From Archilochus colubris (taxonomy: Eukaryota > Chordata > Aves > Apodiformes > Trochilidae), in contig CM041084.1 in the NCBI GenBank assembly GCA_023079485.1, positions 65,753,709 to 65,817,708 of the forward strand: DNA of 64,000 nt, given 5' to 3'. Both the position numbers and the translations under genes were made by a program. The notes beneath the pieces are model-generated. The model did not search any database, had not been told where the DNA came from, and saw only the letters and a program-made list of their open reading frames with translations. Below, piece after piece: positions 48,301 to 60,270 of this stretch; within the stretch, counting starts at the first letter, position 1; the number at the start of each line of letters is the position of its first letter.

Positions 48301-51300
48301 GTTCCATGCTAAATCTGGAAGGTCAAACATCAAGCAAGAAAAATCATTGCCATGTTAATTCTCTGTAACAGTTGTTATAAAAGTACAATGGTTCCCAAGC
48401 TATGAATTTTTTGGTTGGTTTTGATACTTTGTAAATTATCTGTACAAAACAACACATTTTTCCACACCATGTTTTCATTAGTAAATGCAAACTTTCCTCA
48501 CATAGGCCAGAAGCATCATTCAAAGTATTTCTGAATTCTAGATACAGGATATTCTAGATATCTTCTGAGCCCCTCAGTTTAGGAAGGATATTGAGGTGCT
48601 GGAGCAGGTCCAAAGGAGGGCAACCAGGCTGGTGAAGGGACTCGAGCACAGACCCTATGAGGAGAGGCTGAGGGAGCTGGGGCTGTTCAGCCTGGAGAAG
48701 AGGAGGCTCAGAGGAGACCTCATCACTCTCTACAACTCCCTGAAAGGAGGGTGTAGCCAGGTGAGGGTTGGTCTCTTTTCCCAGGCAACTCTCAGCAAGA
48801 CAAAAGGACATGGTCTCAAGTTGTGCCAGGGGAGGTTTAGGTTGGATATTAGAAAGAATTTCTTTACTGAGAGGGTGATCAGGCACTGGAATGGGCTGCC
48901 CAGGGAAGTAGTGGATTCTCCATCCCTGGAGATATTTAAAAAGAGACTGGATGTGGCACTCAGTGCCATGGTCTGGTAACTGCAGCGGGAGTGGATCAAG
49001 GGTTGGACTTGATGATCTCAGAGGTCCCTTCCAACCCAGCCAATTCTATGATTCTATGATTCTAGATGGAGCATTACTCTCTTTTTTACACAGAATTAAA
49101 TTAATCAATTGTCCTAAATAAGTAGAGTAACACTCTGATAGACTGTGGTATAATCTTTGAGATAAAGCTGTTGGTTTTCAACTGGGAAGGCATCTTATTT
49201 TGCAAAGTAGAATTCCTTATTAGCCACTAATTCTCTTTAACTTCTTCTGGCAGGAGAAACGTGGCCTCCGTGAACTTCGAGTACTTGAAAATTTAAAGAA
49301 CACAATCTCTGAAACAAATGAACATGTTCTTCCTAAGTGTGAGCAGGCAATGCATGACAATTTGAATGAAACACTCAAGAGATGTAAGCATGCTGCTTTT
49401 TATTTCCCTTATTGCATTAATTCAAGGAATAATTTAAATAGTTCAGATCCAAAATACAGTTTGTGGAAAAATTACTATCCTTGCATAAGGTTTCTACCAT
49501 TTATGTGCTGTTTTCTAATTTCTGTGAAATTTTAAAAGGGACACAATGGGGACATTATTTTTTGTACTTATTGGTCGAGCCAACACAGCTTTTGCTAAGG
49601 TTACATTGACATTTTTGTTAAGATGAAGCTATTTCAGCTCAGTCTTTTGCTTCTCACTTAGAAGCAGCTTCATGTTGGCAAAAGCCATGGACTAAATTTC
49701 AGTTTTCTGGTTTGTTGTAAGTATGCTGTGACCTTAATTTTTCCACAAGAGGGCATAATACTGCCCCTATGATTTAAAACAAAATTTTGTGGTGTACAGC
49801 TTTAAAATGTGCTATTATTAGTATCTTTAGTCACAGATAGGGTAGTAGTAATAACTGTAGAGGGCTTCATTGTAGAAGACTATCAGGTCAGGTAGTGTCA
49901 TTTCCTCTTGGTAAATTCATTCTGACTACTCCAATTGCTGTATTCTCTTTCATGTGTTTGGAAATGCTTTCAGGAGGATTTTTCCCATCTCCTTTCCCAG
50001 GATTGAGGTGGACTGACTGGCCAGTAGTTCTCCAGATCTTCATTTTTGCTCTTCTTAAAGATAGGAGTTCCATCTTCAGGAACCATTCCCATGACCTTTC
50101 AAAGAGAGTGAGTGGCCTCTCAGTAACATCAGCCAGCTCCCTTGGGACTTGTGACCACAACCTGTCAGGCCCCATGGATTTAAATATTTTCAGTTTATTT
50201 AAGTGCTCCTTAACCTGGTCCTTTTGCACCAAGGGAAAGTTGTCTTTGCTCCAGATTTTCCCTGTGCTCTCAGGGGCCTGGGTTTCCTAAAGGCTGGTCT
50301 TTATGGTAAAAACTAAGCCAAAGAAAGTAATGAATACCCTGACTTTTTTCATGTTGTCACCAACTCCCTGCTCCATTCAGCAGATGGCCTGCGTTTTCCC
50401 AAGTTTTCCTTTTGCTGTTTACATACTTGATAGACTCCATTTTGTTGCTGTTTGCATCCCTTGCCAGATTCAACTCCAGATCAGCCTTTACTTTCCCAGT
50501 TCTATCTCTGCACTATCTGACAGCAGCTCTGTATTCTGGCTCATTTGTCTTTGATTCTACCTTCTATACACTTCCTTTTAGAGTCTGAATTCAGTTAAGA
50601 GTTCCTTGCTCCTGTCACCTTTGCTTGATTTCCTTTCTTAAGCTTTGAGAAGGTGATCCTTGAAAAGTGTGCTATGTCCCTTCTGTTACCATCATCCCTG
50701 CCCCTTGCTTTGCCTACCATATCCCCAGCTTGCCTACTTACCTCTTTTGAGGCATCACTCCCTCCTCTGTCATTTCTAGTTTAAAGGTGTTCCTACCAGT
50801 TAGGCCAGTGTGTTGGCAAATGTACTTCTCTTTAACCTGGCAGATCCCATCTCTTCCAAGGAGCTTGTTGGGTCTCATGGGTTTAGAAACCAAAACTCTG
50901 TTGCCAACATCAACTGTCCAGCTAGCTGTTAACCCAAAAAAAATCCATCAAGTCCCTCTGAACAGGAAGACTGAGCAGGGCCTACATGCCTTTGACCACA
51001 GTCCCCAAATCCCTGTAGTCATTCTGTGACTACAGGGCATAGCAGGCTGTGCTGCTATCCAACAAGGCTCTCCAACAGGCTGGAGAGCTGGGTAAAAATC
51101 AACCTCATGAAGTTCAGTAAGGACAAGTGTAGAATAACACCAACCACCATCACATATTAGGGGGCATCCTGCTGGAAAGCAGCTCTATGAAGAAAGAACT
51201 TCGAGTCCTAGTGGACAGTAAATTCTCCATGGGTCACCAATGTGCCCTTGTGGCCAAGAGGGCCTATGGTATCCTCGGGTGCATTAGGAAAAGTGTGCCC

Positions 51301-54300
51301 AGCAAATCTAGGGAGGTTCTCCTCCCCCTCTACTCTGCCCTGGTGAGACCACACCTGGAATGCTGTATCCAGTTTTGGGCTCCCCAGTTCAACAGAGACA
51401 GTGATCTACTGGAGAAAGTCCAATGGAGGGCAACGAGAATGATGAAGGGACTTGAACATCTCTCCTGTGAAGAAAGACTGAGAGTATTGGGGCTGTTAAG
51501 CTTTGAGAAAAGAAGGCTGAGAGGGGATCTTATTAACAGACATTAATTAGACATAGAGGGGTATGTGTCAAGAGGATGAGGCCAGTCTCTTTTCAGTGGT
51601 GCCCAGTATTGGGCCAAGGAATAATGGGTTTAAACTACAGCATAGGAAGTTCCAGCTCAGCATGATGAGAAACTTCTTTACTGTGAGGGTGATTGAGTAC
51701 TGGCACAGGCTGCCCAGAGAGGCTGAGGAGCCTCCTTCTCTGGAGACTTTCAAAACCCACCTGGATGAATTCCTTTGTGGCCTACCCTAGTTTATCCTGT
51801 TTTGGCAGGGGGGTTGGACCTGATGGTCTCTAGAGGTCCCTTCCAACCCCTAACGTTCTATGATTCCTGGTATTTCTCAGGTCACCTCTGCAGTACCACT
51901 GAGTTTACATGGAAAGGAACCAGGGGTAATAGTCAGAGCCTTGGTAGCTTCTCTACAATGTCATGAATGTGAGCTCCTGGCAAGGAGCAATGCTCCCTTG
52001 ATGACAAAACATAATGACAGGTGGGGAGCCTCTGTCCCCAGCTGTAGAAAGTCTGCTACAGCTGTCAGCACTGTCCTCTGATGGTCCTGACTGGCTTAGG
52101 CTCAGCCACCAGATATTCCAGTTCTTGGTGCTCCTGGCTCCTCATCAGCTACTAGGGCAATGAATCTGTTCTGTAACTGGAAGTACTCAGGGAGGCAGGA
52201 GCCTGCCTTCTGGTGTGAGAAGTCACCAGCTCCAAGGTGATGGTAAATAAATAAGGTATTTCTTGGTGCTAGGATGTGTTTGTGGGAGAAACTACTGCTT
52301 TGGGAAAATTAGTTTATTTAATTCTGCATTAATAAAGGGTTAAATAAGTTAGGAAAAAAAACTTAGGAGTACAGGTCCTATTTCCATTGACAGTTTTTTC
52401 TAGGCTTAGTCTTAGACGAGGCTGGTTTCAGCATAAAGATTCTCCTTGCAGATTGTTTATACTAAGTCACTTTACATTTGATGGGGAAAAAATTAACAAA
52501 AAAAGTACAACAAACTAAAACATAGAACTTGGTCACCTGTTTCTACTTACTGATTTGAGAGGGGTTTTTTATGTCTTCTGAGGTGCTGAGTAGTGCACTC
52601 TAGCTTGTCAGCAGCACTAAGAAATGTGGGCACAAGAGGATCTAGCTGCCTTTCTCTTTTTGGCTTCTAGATCTCACAAGGGTTAAACTCAGTGATGTGC
52701 TTACATACAGTTACCAGTGGAAAGCATTTTCTGCAACTACTGACAAATCTTTCTTGTGTTAAGCGATAGAGTGGAATATAATCTTTGACTTGTAACAGCC
52801 TCATGTCTTTTAAATCCCTTTCAGGTGAGTTTCTCTTGATTTAGAACAGCAGACTGATCTACTGCAATTTGTTATTTCAGTGCAGGCTGCCAATGATATG
52901 ATCCATGGATTCCAAGAGAGGGAGCTTGAAAAGAAGAAGGTAAGGGATGGATGGATAGATTTTTATAATGTGGCCTAAGTTAGAGTCTGTGCTTCAAAAC
53001 AAGCCTATGCCTTCAGTATAGCACATATTTTTCTGTACTATATATACTTACAGTAAAGCTTGTTTTGGGGTGATTTCTGCACTTATAAAATGCAAACTGC
53101 AGAGACTTGTATGCTCCAGGACTGCAAAGTTAATGGATCACTAGCTCTTCCTGCAATCTCCTGATGTATGGAAACTATTTTTTTTTCCTTTGCTTTATTT
53201 TCCCTCCTAGCTCAGACTATAATATTTGTCACATACAGGGAAAGCCTAAATATATATATGTATGTATGTGTGTGTATATATATATATATAAATTATTTTC
53301 TGTGGAACAAAAAACACCTAGTAACCTACCAGAATGGAAATGTAAATCTTTCCTAGTTAGCTGAGAACATTGACCATATTATATATATTGCTTGTTGAAA
53401 AGGAAGTGTGTTTTTCACTTGTGGATGGGTTATTTAATGAAGGGCTATATTATAGGAACATGCGAATCATTGGAATCTTTCAGTTGGCTACACTTTGCTC
53501 ATTTGAAATACATGTGCTCTGAATCTAAAATTTGGAAAATTATACAAGAAATTAGTTTCATGTTTTCCCATTACTCCTCCACGATTGTGTCCCTGTGATA
53601 CCTTTTTACTTCCAAAATGTTATTTATAATAGTTTAGGAAAACTGAAGACATTTCTGGTACTGTCACACAAAACAGGCTGCACATTGATTTACATAAGCT
53701 GATAATTGTGTTTTTCTTTCCTTCTTGTACTTGATGAAGATGGGCACTCCAGCTGCAGTTGAATACTGGTACTGTGGAGACAGCACACTGCTGAACTCTG
53801 GCAAAGTTTGCTTGTGCCTAACACTAGTGTATGTATCAATAGGGAAGTTAAGTAGGGAATTCTGTAGTTCTGCTACTGTTTGTTTGGAAGTAAAACTAAT
53901 TAAAAAAATCACAACTTAGGAAATTAACAGTCCCTTAATAAGAATGGTAACTATTTTCAAAGTGCTAGCTGTGCATTTCCAGGTTGGTTTTCTTGGTTTT
54001 ATATTATGTGCAGTGGAGCAATGCTAACAGCTATTCTGGAGCTGTAGTGTTTCATTAAGCTTGTATAGTAAGACACTTGAGCCTTATAATTTTCCAAATG
54101 TGAGTAGTAACAGGTAGGTAACTTCTAAAAATTAAAATAGAGCGTGACAGCTACTTGAGGAGAAATTATTTTTCCTTACTTCTCTTTCAAAATTATGTGT
54201 TCTGAGAAAAAAAAAAAATGTTTCTTTTGTAAGATCTAGTGCCAAGTGATTAGTGTTAGCAGCCCTCAGTGAAATTAATTCAGTTTCTTCTGAATAGAAT

Positions 54301-57300
54301 TAATTTTAAGATTTGCTTTACTGATTATCTTTTTTTAACAGTTCTGCTGTCCCTACCACAATCTCAGTTAGAGTGTAAAGTAATTTGCAATTACAGGAGT
54401 GTCGTTGGAAGAATTCATGGAATCTCCTGTCTATACAGATGAATAAAGCATAGTTCAGATTTTAAGATGTGGTTTACCTTAAGCTTGTGAGAGAAACTAA
54501 AAAGGACTTCAAGAAATTTTGTAAACTTGGTTTTGTGTATTATATTCTTATTTTTTTGTTTCTATTTTAAATATTTGCATCTCGAAGGGTAGAGGCTTCT
54601 ACTGGAAGTTACCTAACATTTCCCATTACGGTCTTGCTGCTTAACTGCTTGTAGCATGAACTAGTATGGTAGCTCTTCTGAAAGCTTCTATCTCCCTCAA
54701 ATGGTGAGGTTTTTGGTTTAGGGGTTTTTGATGTGTCTTTGATTTTTGTTTGTTTTTGAATTTCAGCAAAGATATCCCTAGTAATGCTGAAAACAAAGTT
54801 TACTCGAAAAAGTCTGTGTAACATTTATAAATGTTAACTTTTTGTGTGGCCAATGACAGTAAAACCATGACAGAAACAAATGCAACCAGCTCATGTGAGT
54901 CAGTATTGTATAAGAGAAGACTTTTCAAGCTCATAAGTATGCACTTTTGAGTGAAAAAATGGTTTCATAATCAGATTAGATTTTGTCCAAGTAACTAATG
55001 TCCGAGCTTAGGTGTTGATATAAAAGAACTAGGAAAGACTTTGTTGCATAAATACGTAAACTTGCTATCACACCAAAGGGAATTCCCAGAACAGGAAGTA
55101 GTTAGACAGGAACTATGTTTAATTTTGATAAGCTTTGGTTTTTATCTAAACCAAATTATGAAGCTTTAACTCAAAAGTGTTGATATGAACATGATGGCTG
55201 GAATTCTTTCAAATCTAGTCTTAATTCTTCCAATTACACACCTAATACATTATTTTAAGAACTACCTACTACTCCTAAAAGTAGTAGGCATCATTACAAA
55301 TACAGAACAGATTTGAAGCTTAGTTTGAGTTTCCCAAGCACACACACCCACACAAACACACACACACACTATATATATAACCTTACATTGAAAGACAAAT
55401 ATTGAGGACAAGTATTTGGGTTGTGTGGGAATAGTGAAGTTCAGCTTGCTGTGGCTTGTGTTCTAATGAGTGACAGAAGGAACTTCGAGCAGAACAGCTG
55501 AAATACTGTTTGGAGAAGAGGAGTTGCTGGAAAAATGAGTAACCAGCAGTCAAAAACATCACAAAGCTGTATCAGTGTGGTCTGGAGCTGAAAACTTTAG
55601 AGGAGGATAGAGATGGAGTTCTAAGAGTGTTTGGGAGTGAGATGATTTGCTGACTAAACTAACAAATGAACAAAAGTCTATCCAAATTTTGCCAAATGAA
55701 CAGCCCTGGAGAAATACCATTTTTACTACCTTTTAGTTCTTTTCAAGTGGGGTAAAAATGTTCTTCCCTGTGCAGTAGATGAGAGTAAGCACTAGTCAGG
55801 AGCACAGGTGCTAAAAGCCTAAAGCATAATGTGCTTTAGTTGCTGGCAGTTAAGCAATCCTTTGGGTCAAACATAGCTCTACAGCATGGCAGGAAATGTT
55901 GGATTGTCTGATGCCTAAAACCTTACAATTTAGAGCTAATTATTGAGACTTTTGGATCTTGGCTAAATATTGTACCAATACGGTACAGTGTTGTGAAGGC
56001 TTCCCCTTGACTCAGGCACATCTGGCTGCATGTTGTTATTTAATGTCAGCATTTATTTAATGCAGCAATTTTGCCATGTTAGAAGAGTCAGGAGGTTTTA
56101 CCTAAGATGAAAATATGTTGTTCTGAAACCTTAACATGGTATGATAGTATTGGCTTCTGTCTTTTTATCATCTACTGGAATATTAATACATCTAAATATC
56201 AAAGCAATTTCATTGTCACTTTTTGCCTGGAAGAGGAGAGCAGCGGAACTTTTATTTCCTTTCTGAGGTGGCTATTCTGGGTTTATTAGATGCTCTTTTC
56301 TAATTTATAATTTATACTTATGTCTGACTCAAGGGATGGACTTGCTTAGTCTGACAGAAAGAACTTGCTGGTTGTTGTGTTTGGTTGTTTGTTTTTACTT
56401 GTAAGATTTTACCATACTTACTTCATAGCTGTTTGTTTGTTTTAGCAGTAATTTTAAATGGAAAAAAGGTAGGAATTAAAATTAGACTATACTCTGAAAA
56501 GCTGTTCTGTGAAAGTAAAATGTTTTTTATGTTGTATATGCTATTTATTGTGATAGTTTGTTAGTTTACAAGTCTGGGTTTCTCCAGTTGGCAGTCTCAG
56601 AAACCAAAAAAATGAAAACTAAAAATCAAGGTGTCTGTTTCTGGGTTTTTAATCATTACCAGCAATACAAATTTTGTAATTAAAAGTTTTCAGCAATCTG
56701 GGAGTTTTGTAAGTCTTCATTTTATTTGAAGTCTTTTGCTGACTGTGCATGGGCCAGAATTTATTTCAGTTTCTCTTTCACCTTTTACTTGCAAAATTAC
56801 AAGTTTATAAGTAATGAAAATTAACACTGACTTACCATTGTTCCAAACATATATTCGTTTTAACAGACTGGGAGTTATCTATTACTACTAGAAGTGCTTT
56901 CTGGACTTCAGAAAAACCCATTCTTCTAATTTCCTGAAAAATATCACCTTGTGTTATTCTGCTAAGGGAAAGGCTGTTATGAGACAGGCTTTAATGAGGG
57001 ATAACTTTTATTACCATAGCTCCAGGGATGGTGTATATTGCAGCTTAGGTCTTGCAGTTGTCTGTGACTGTAGGAGGAGCCTTTGGTCAGGATTTCTGCC
57101 TCTTAATGTTCTGTGATGCCCAACAAGATTGAAGTGCTCAGTGAAGCTTATCCCACAGCTGTACCAGCACTCATAAGTTGCTCCTACATGGATGCTTTAA
57201 CTTATAGTAAGAAGCAAGTTGAAAGTTGGTTGAAAGTTCTGCATCCTAAGATATATATGGGTTAAGAGTCATCTTTTGCCATTTTTGCTGTTCACACAGG

Positions 57301-60270
57301 TATTTGTGTGGCAGGAACTGGAATATTGGTTTCAAGATTTTGACTGTGTCACACACACAGACATCCACTCAGTAGCCATCAGTGTTCATGATCTGGAAGT
57401 GCTGCTCAGAACAGTTGGGCTGGAATTTTTTTCCAAGGAAGGAGAGCCTGCAGTGCCTCAGGTGTGCACTGGGCTTCTACCATGGGGTTCTCAAAACCAT
57501 TACCAGGGTGGGGGAGTGTAAACAGTAATCAGCTCCTTTGTGCCTTTTAGTTGATGTTTTTTTGTTATTCTTACTTGCTTATTCTAGTAAATCTTAACTT
57601 TAGTTTTCTGGTTTTTAAAGTGTTTGTTCATCTCTACAACCTTTTACTTTTTTAAAGGTACAAATCGCAATTTTATGGAATTACTTTATTTCCAATATAA
57701 ATATTACTGTGAAAAAAAGTTAATATTTTAGTAGAGTGCTGGTTGCTTTTATGTACGTGAAGACAAAGCATAGCAGTTGCTCCTCATTACTCAACTGTTT
57801 AAAATTTTATTTAGGCATAGATTAGGCAACGTACATAGCCTGGCTGCTAATATTCCCTTATTTCACAATGCCACTTCTTTTGTGCCAGAACAAGCTGAAG
57901 ACTGTGCAGGGAAGGCAAAAGGTTTTTTTTTCTGGGAGAAGGAGTTAGACCACAGACTTTTATAAACTTAACTAAGCTATCTCAAGTCCTATAAATGTCT
58001 TCAGGTGGTTTACCAGGTAAATAATTTTATATCTGTGGGTAGAAATGGTGCAGTGGAAATTCAGAGTAGCAAATAGCAATATGAGTTTCATGTTCCTTGC
58101 AGGCTATTCATGTTGTGAGGAGGGTGGGTTAGTCTGTGGTTTGGGTAGGTGCTTTGTAATCCTGTCAGTAAGCATGGGATGTGCTGACAGTTTGAAAACC
58201 TGTTGAATATGAAGGTAATATAGGGCATGAATTAGGAGTACACACTAACCTAATTTGTTATTTGCTGACAGGGAATCTGTTGTAAACAAAACTCATCTTA
58301 GCTTGTTGTTAGGATGTATATAAAATGCTGCTTGGCAAAAATGTGGTTTTTGACCCACGATGCACAATATGTGATTTTAAAGAACAACACACTGCTCGTG
58401 TTGAGGAGTATATATATGGGTTCCCATTATCTTTAGCTGACAAAAATGCCAGGTGTCTATTGAAGCTGTATGATGCTGTTTATTCCTACACAGAAGTACT
58501 GTACATTAAAAAACAGTCACTGCTAATATAGTAAAAAGGGGAAAAAATCCTCTCTTTTGCTGAGAGGTGGAACAAATACAAGAACAACTGCCCAGATTTA
58601 TTGTGACTTCAGAATTTATAATATAAGGAGTCCATACTTATTACTGCATGCCAGCAATCCATAGAAGTATGTCTCTGACACTGATATTGAATGTGTGTAT
58701 GGTCTCTCTAGATAGCTAGATTTATGGGGGTTTTCTTTTGTTTTGGTGGGTTGTGGGTTTGGGTTTTTGTTACTTGTTTTTTTTTTTTTTCAAGATAAGA
58801 GTGAAAGGAATCAGACTTACCAAAAGTCAAGGAGTATGAAAGTATAAGGGGAAAAATAACTTATTTATGAAGGAAGACATTAATCACAGTGAGTGCTGAT
58901 AGTCTAAAACAGGAACACAAACTGCCAGTTTAAAAAATACGGAATATCCATGTTGTTATACTCAATTTCCCTCTTTCTGTTTTGTGTTAGAGGCTTTTCA
59001 TTGAGACCAGTATCTGATGACTATGCTGAATGTAAGCATTGTGGTCAATTAGAAATGTGGTTTGTTTCTAGTTTTAAAAATGTATTCAAGAACATAAAAA
59101 TAATTTCATTTTAAGAATGAGAAATTAAAGAGGAAAATAGCAAATATCAGGAAAAGAGAGGCACCGTGTTGAAGGGTTAGATGACATAATTTATACATAT
59201 TTTGTTAGTTATCATAATTTGTTGTGAAATGGAAGCCTACTCTTTACATGTACCTGACATAAAATTGTAATGACTTGACTGTTGAAAGGAATCCTTTCAT
59301 CTCCGGTAATTGAATATATACCTAAATAATGGACATGCATTACACTCTTAAACTATTATTTTGTCTAGCATTTTCAACTATGAAATACAGTGGGCCTAAT
59401 ATTTTCCTCATAAATTTGGTATCAATAAGGCTTCCAGTGCATTTTCAGTCTGTATCATTTATAACACAGACATACCTCTGCTTCTATAATAGATGCAGAT
59501 TCTTGTTTCTTTAAGACCTCTTAATTGCAAATTAGATTCATTATACTGAAATTCTTTCTCTTTTGGTTACTTTCAGAACAGTGGACTTGATGCATCTGTG
59601 GCAGTAGGCAGCTTCTTCTTGCTTGAAAATAAAAATAAAGGGGGGGGCATGGGGAAGAAGCAGTAAAGCAGTGTCCATTTCCTGATGGTTTTTTTTTTTT
59701 TAATAACTAAGAGGCTGAAATCCCTGAACACTATGTTCCCAAAACCAGAAAAAAACCAGAAGCTCACATTAAAAGAAAACTTTGTGAGATAATACAGGTT
59801 GATATCATGTGGTCTGAGTGCTTGAACATTGTCAGTAGTCAGAGGAGCAAATCATACAAAAAAAAATAAGTCTGATCTTTAGAAAGTAAGAGAAGTGACT
59901 TTTACCATTTGATTTGTTTTGACTACATAAAAATAAATGCTTTCTTTTTGGTTTCACCTTTTTGTATGTTTTCTTGCTAGTTTAGTTTTTTTTACTGAAG
60001 TAAAAGCAGTTTCTCTGATCTCTAACATAATGCGAATCTTATTGAGCCCTCTCTTTTAATTGCTAAAATGTCTCATTTTCCTCCTCTCAGATTCAGGCAG
60101 ACAAGCTGATGGTGCTTGAAGAGAAGCATGTAGCCCAGTGGGAGGAATTAATGAAAGAGCAAAAAAACAAACAAGCAGAGGTGGATGAAGAGCACAGAAA
60201 AGCTATGGAACGCCTCAAAGAGCAGTATTCTGAGATGGAGAAGGAACTAGCCAAATATACTTCTTTTTAA
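45247..60270 (+). CDS. BLOC1S5: BLOC1S5 (Muted), five coding exons, 187 residues
   Basis: Subunit of BLOC-1, the cytosolic complex (with dysbindin, pallidin, cappuccino, snapin and others) that sorts cargo from endosomes to lysosome-related organelles such as melanosomes and platelet dense granules; loss in mouse gives the muted coat-colour phenotype (established knowledge). Coding exons: 45247-45358, 46466-46548, 49254-49383, 52881-52939 and 60091-60270, all with GT-AG borders; the frame runs through phases 1, 0, 1 and 0. The translation aligns along its whole length with the vertebrate protein: [40 protein letters not shown], and the C-terminal coiled-coil-like [16 protein letters not shown] ending ELAKYTSF. 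The length equals human (187). The N-terminus is low-complexity and lies in a tandem duplication, so the exact start is the least certain part. Confidence 0.96.
45359..46465 (+). other. BLOC1S5 intron 1
   Basis: 1,107 bp, donor GTAAGA, acceptor TCTTCTAG. Contains the G-rich pentanucleotide array at 45573-45680 and T-runs. Confidence 0.9.
45573..45680 (+). repeat. (GGGAT)n/(GGGGT)n G-rich array
   Basis: About twenty pentanucleotide units, GGGAT first, mixed with GGGGT toward the end, on the coding strand about 215 bp after the exon 1 donor. The many spaced GGG runs make it a strong G-quadruplex candidate. It also explains the repetitive Trp-Asp-Gly-Met frames and Pro-rich antisense frames here. 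Confidence 0.97.
46466..46548 (+). CDS. BLOC1S5: BLOC1S5 coding exon 2
   Basis: 83 bp, acceptor TCTTCTAG, donor GTAAGT. Encodes [20 protein letters not shown] and YFVKEFE; the first codon (Asp) is split with exon 1. Confidence 0.96.
46549..49253 (+). other. BLOC1S5 intron 2
   Basis: 2,705 bp, donor GTAAGT, acceptor TTCTGGCAG. Contains a CR1 at 48560-49058. Otherwise AT-rich. Confidence 0.9.
48560..49058 (+). mobile_element. CR1 LINE 3' end, plus strand, in BLOC1S5 intron 2
   Basis: Starts near TTCTGAGCCCCTCAGTTTAG and reads through the late ORF2 frame with little damage (frame about 48596-48979: [42 protein letters not shown]), then the ATTCTATG tail. ATTCTAGAT flanks it at 48551-48559 and 49059-49067, a likely target duplication. 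It has the least frame damage of the CR1 copies here, so is relatively young. Confidence 0.95.
49254..49383 (+). CDS. BLOC1S5: BLOC1S5 coding exon 3
   Basis: 130 bp, acceptor TTCTGGCAG, donor GTAAGC. Encodes [16 protein letters not shown], then the helix to NLNETLKR; the last base starts a split Leu codon. Confidence 0.97.
49891..51876 (+). mobile_element. CR1 LINE with inverted 5' segment
   Basis: Left part (49891 to about 51010) is CR1 in antisense. Read on the minus strand from right to left it runs from the ORF1 end (KLLGRDGI) to the ORF2 reverse-transcriptase region ([23 protein letters not shown]). Right part (about 51038-51876) is CR1 in sense from ORF2 (LMKFSKDKC) through [14 protein letters not shown] and [15 protein letters not shown] to a CR1 tail. 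A perfect hairpin (51011-51037) sits at the junction. TCAGGTCA occurs at 49883-49890 and 51877-51884, just outside both ends. This order fits one insertion with a twin-priming 5' inversion and loss of a middle piece. Confidence 0.8.
51011..51037. repeat. Perfect hairpin at the CR1 inversion junction
   Basis: CCCTGTAGTCA (51011-51021), five-base loop TTCTG, TGACTACAGGG (51027-51037). It falls exactly between the antisense and sense CR1 parts. Confidence 0.95.
52881..52939 (+). CDS. BLOC1S5: BLOC1S5 coding exon 4
   Basis: 59 bp, acceptor TTATTTCAG, donor GTAAGG. Encodes [19 protein letters not shown] after a split Leu codon, part of the central helix. Confidence 0.95.
53250..53292 (+). repeat. 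(TA)n/(TATG)n microsatellite
   Basis: ATATAT, then TGTATGTATG and GTGTGT, then ATATAT again. Confidence 0.93.
55338..55379 (+). repeat. (CA)n(TA)n microsatellite
   Basis: Interrupted CACACA run passing into ATATATATA. Confidence 0.93.
60091..60270 (+). CDS. BLOC1S5: BLOC1S5 coding exon 5 with stop
   Basis: Fifty-nine codons plus TAA, acceptor CTCCTCTCAG. Charged, heptad-like helix ([31 protein letters not shown]) and the conserved C-terminus. Confidence 0.97.
   Translation: MQADKLMVLEEKHVAQWEELMKEQKNKQAEVDEEHRKAMERLKEQYSEMEKELAKYTSF

Larger units (their letters stand above)
49384..52880 (+). other. BLOC1S5 intron 3
   Basis: 3,497 bp, donor GTAAGC, acceptor TTATTTCAG. More than half is the rearranged CR1 at 49891-51876. 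Confidence 0.9.
52940..60090 (+). other. BLOC1S5 intron 4
   Basis: 7,151 bp, donor GTAAGG, acceptor CTCCTCTCAG. AT-rich with microsatellites at 53250-53292 and 55338-55379. A frame at 57276-57521 begins near an acceptor-like CACACAG but matches no family I know and is treated as chance. Confidence 0.85.

Noticed and set aside
48596..48979. 127-codon open frame
   Set aside because: It is the end of CR1 ORF2, a retroelement remnant rather than a host gene.
57276..57521. 81-codon frame in BLOC1S5 intron 4 after an acceptor-like site
   Set aside because: The known BLOC1S5 protein has no residues between exons 4 and 5, and the frame matches no known family.
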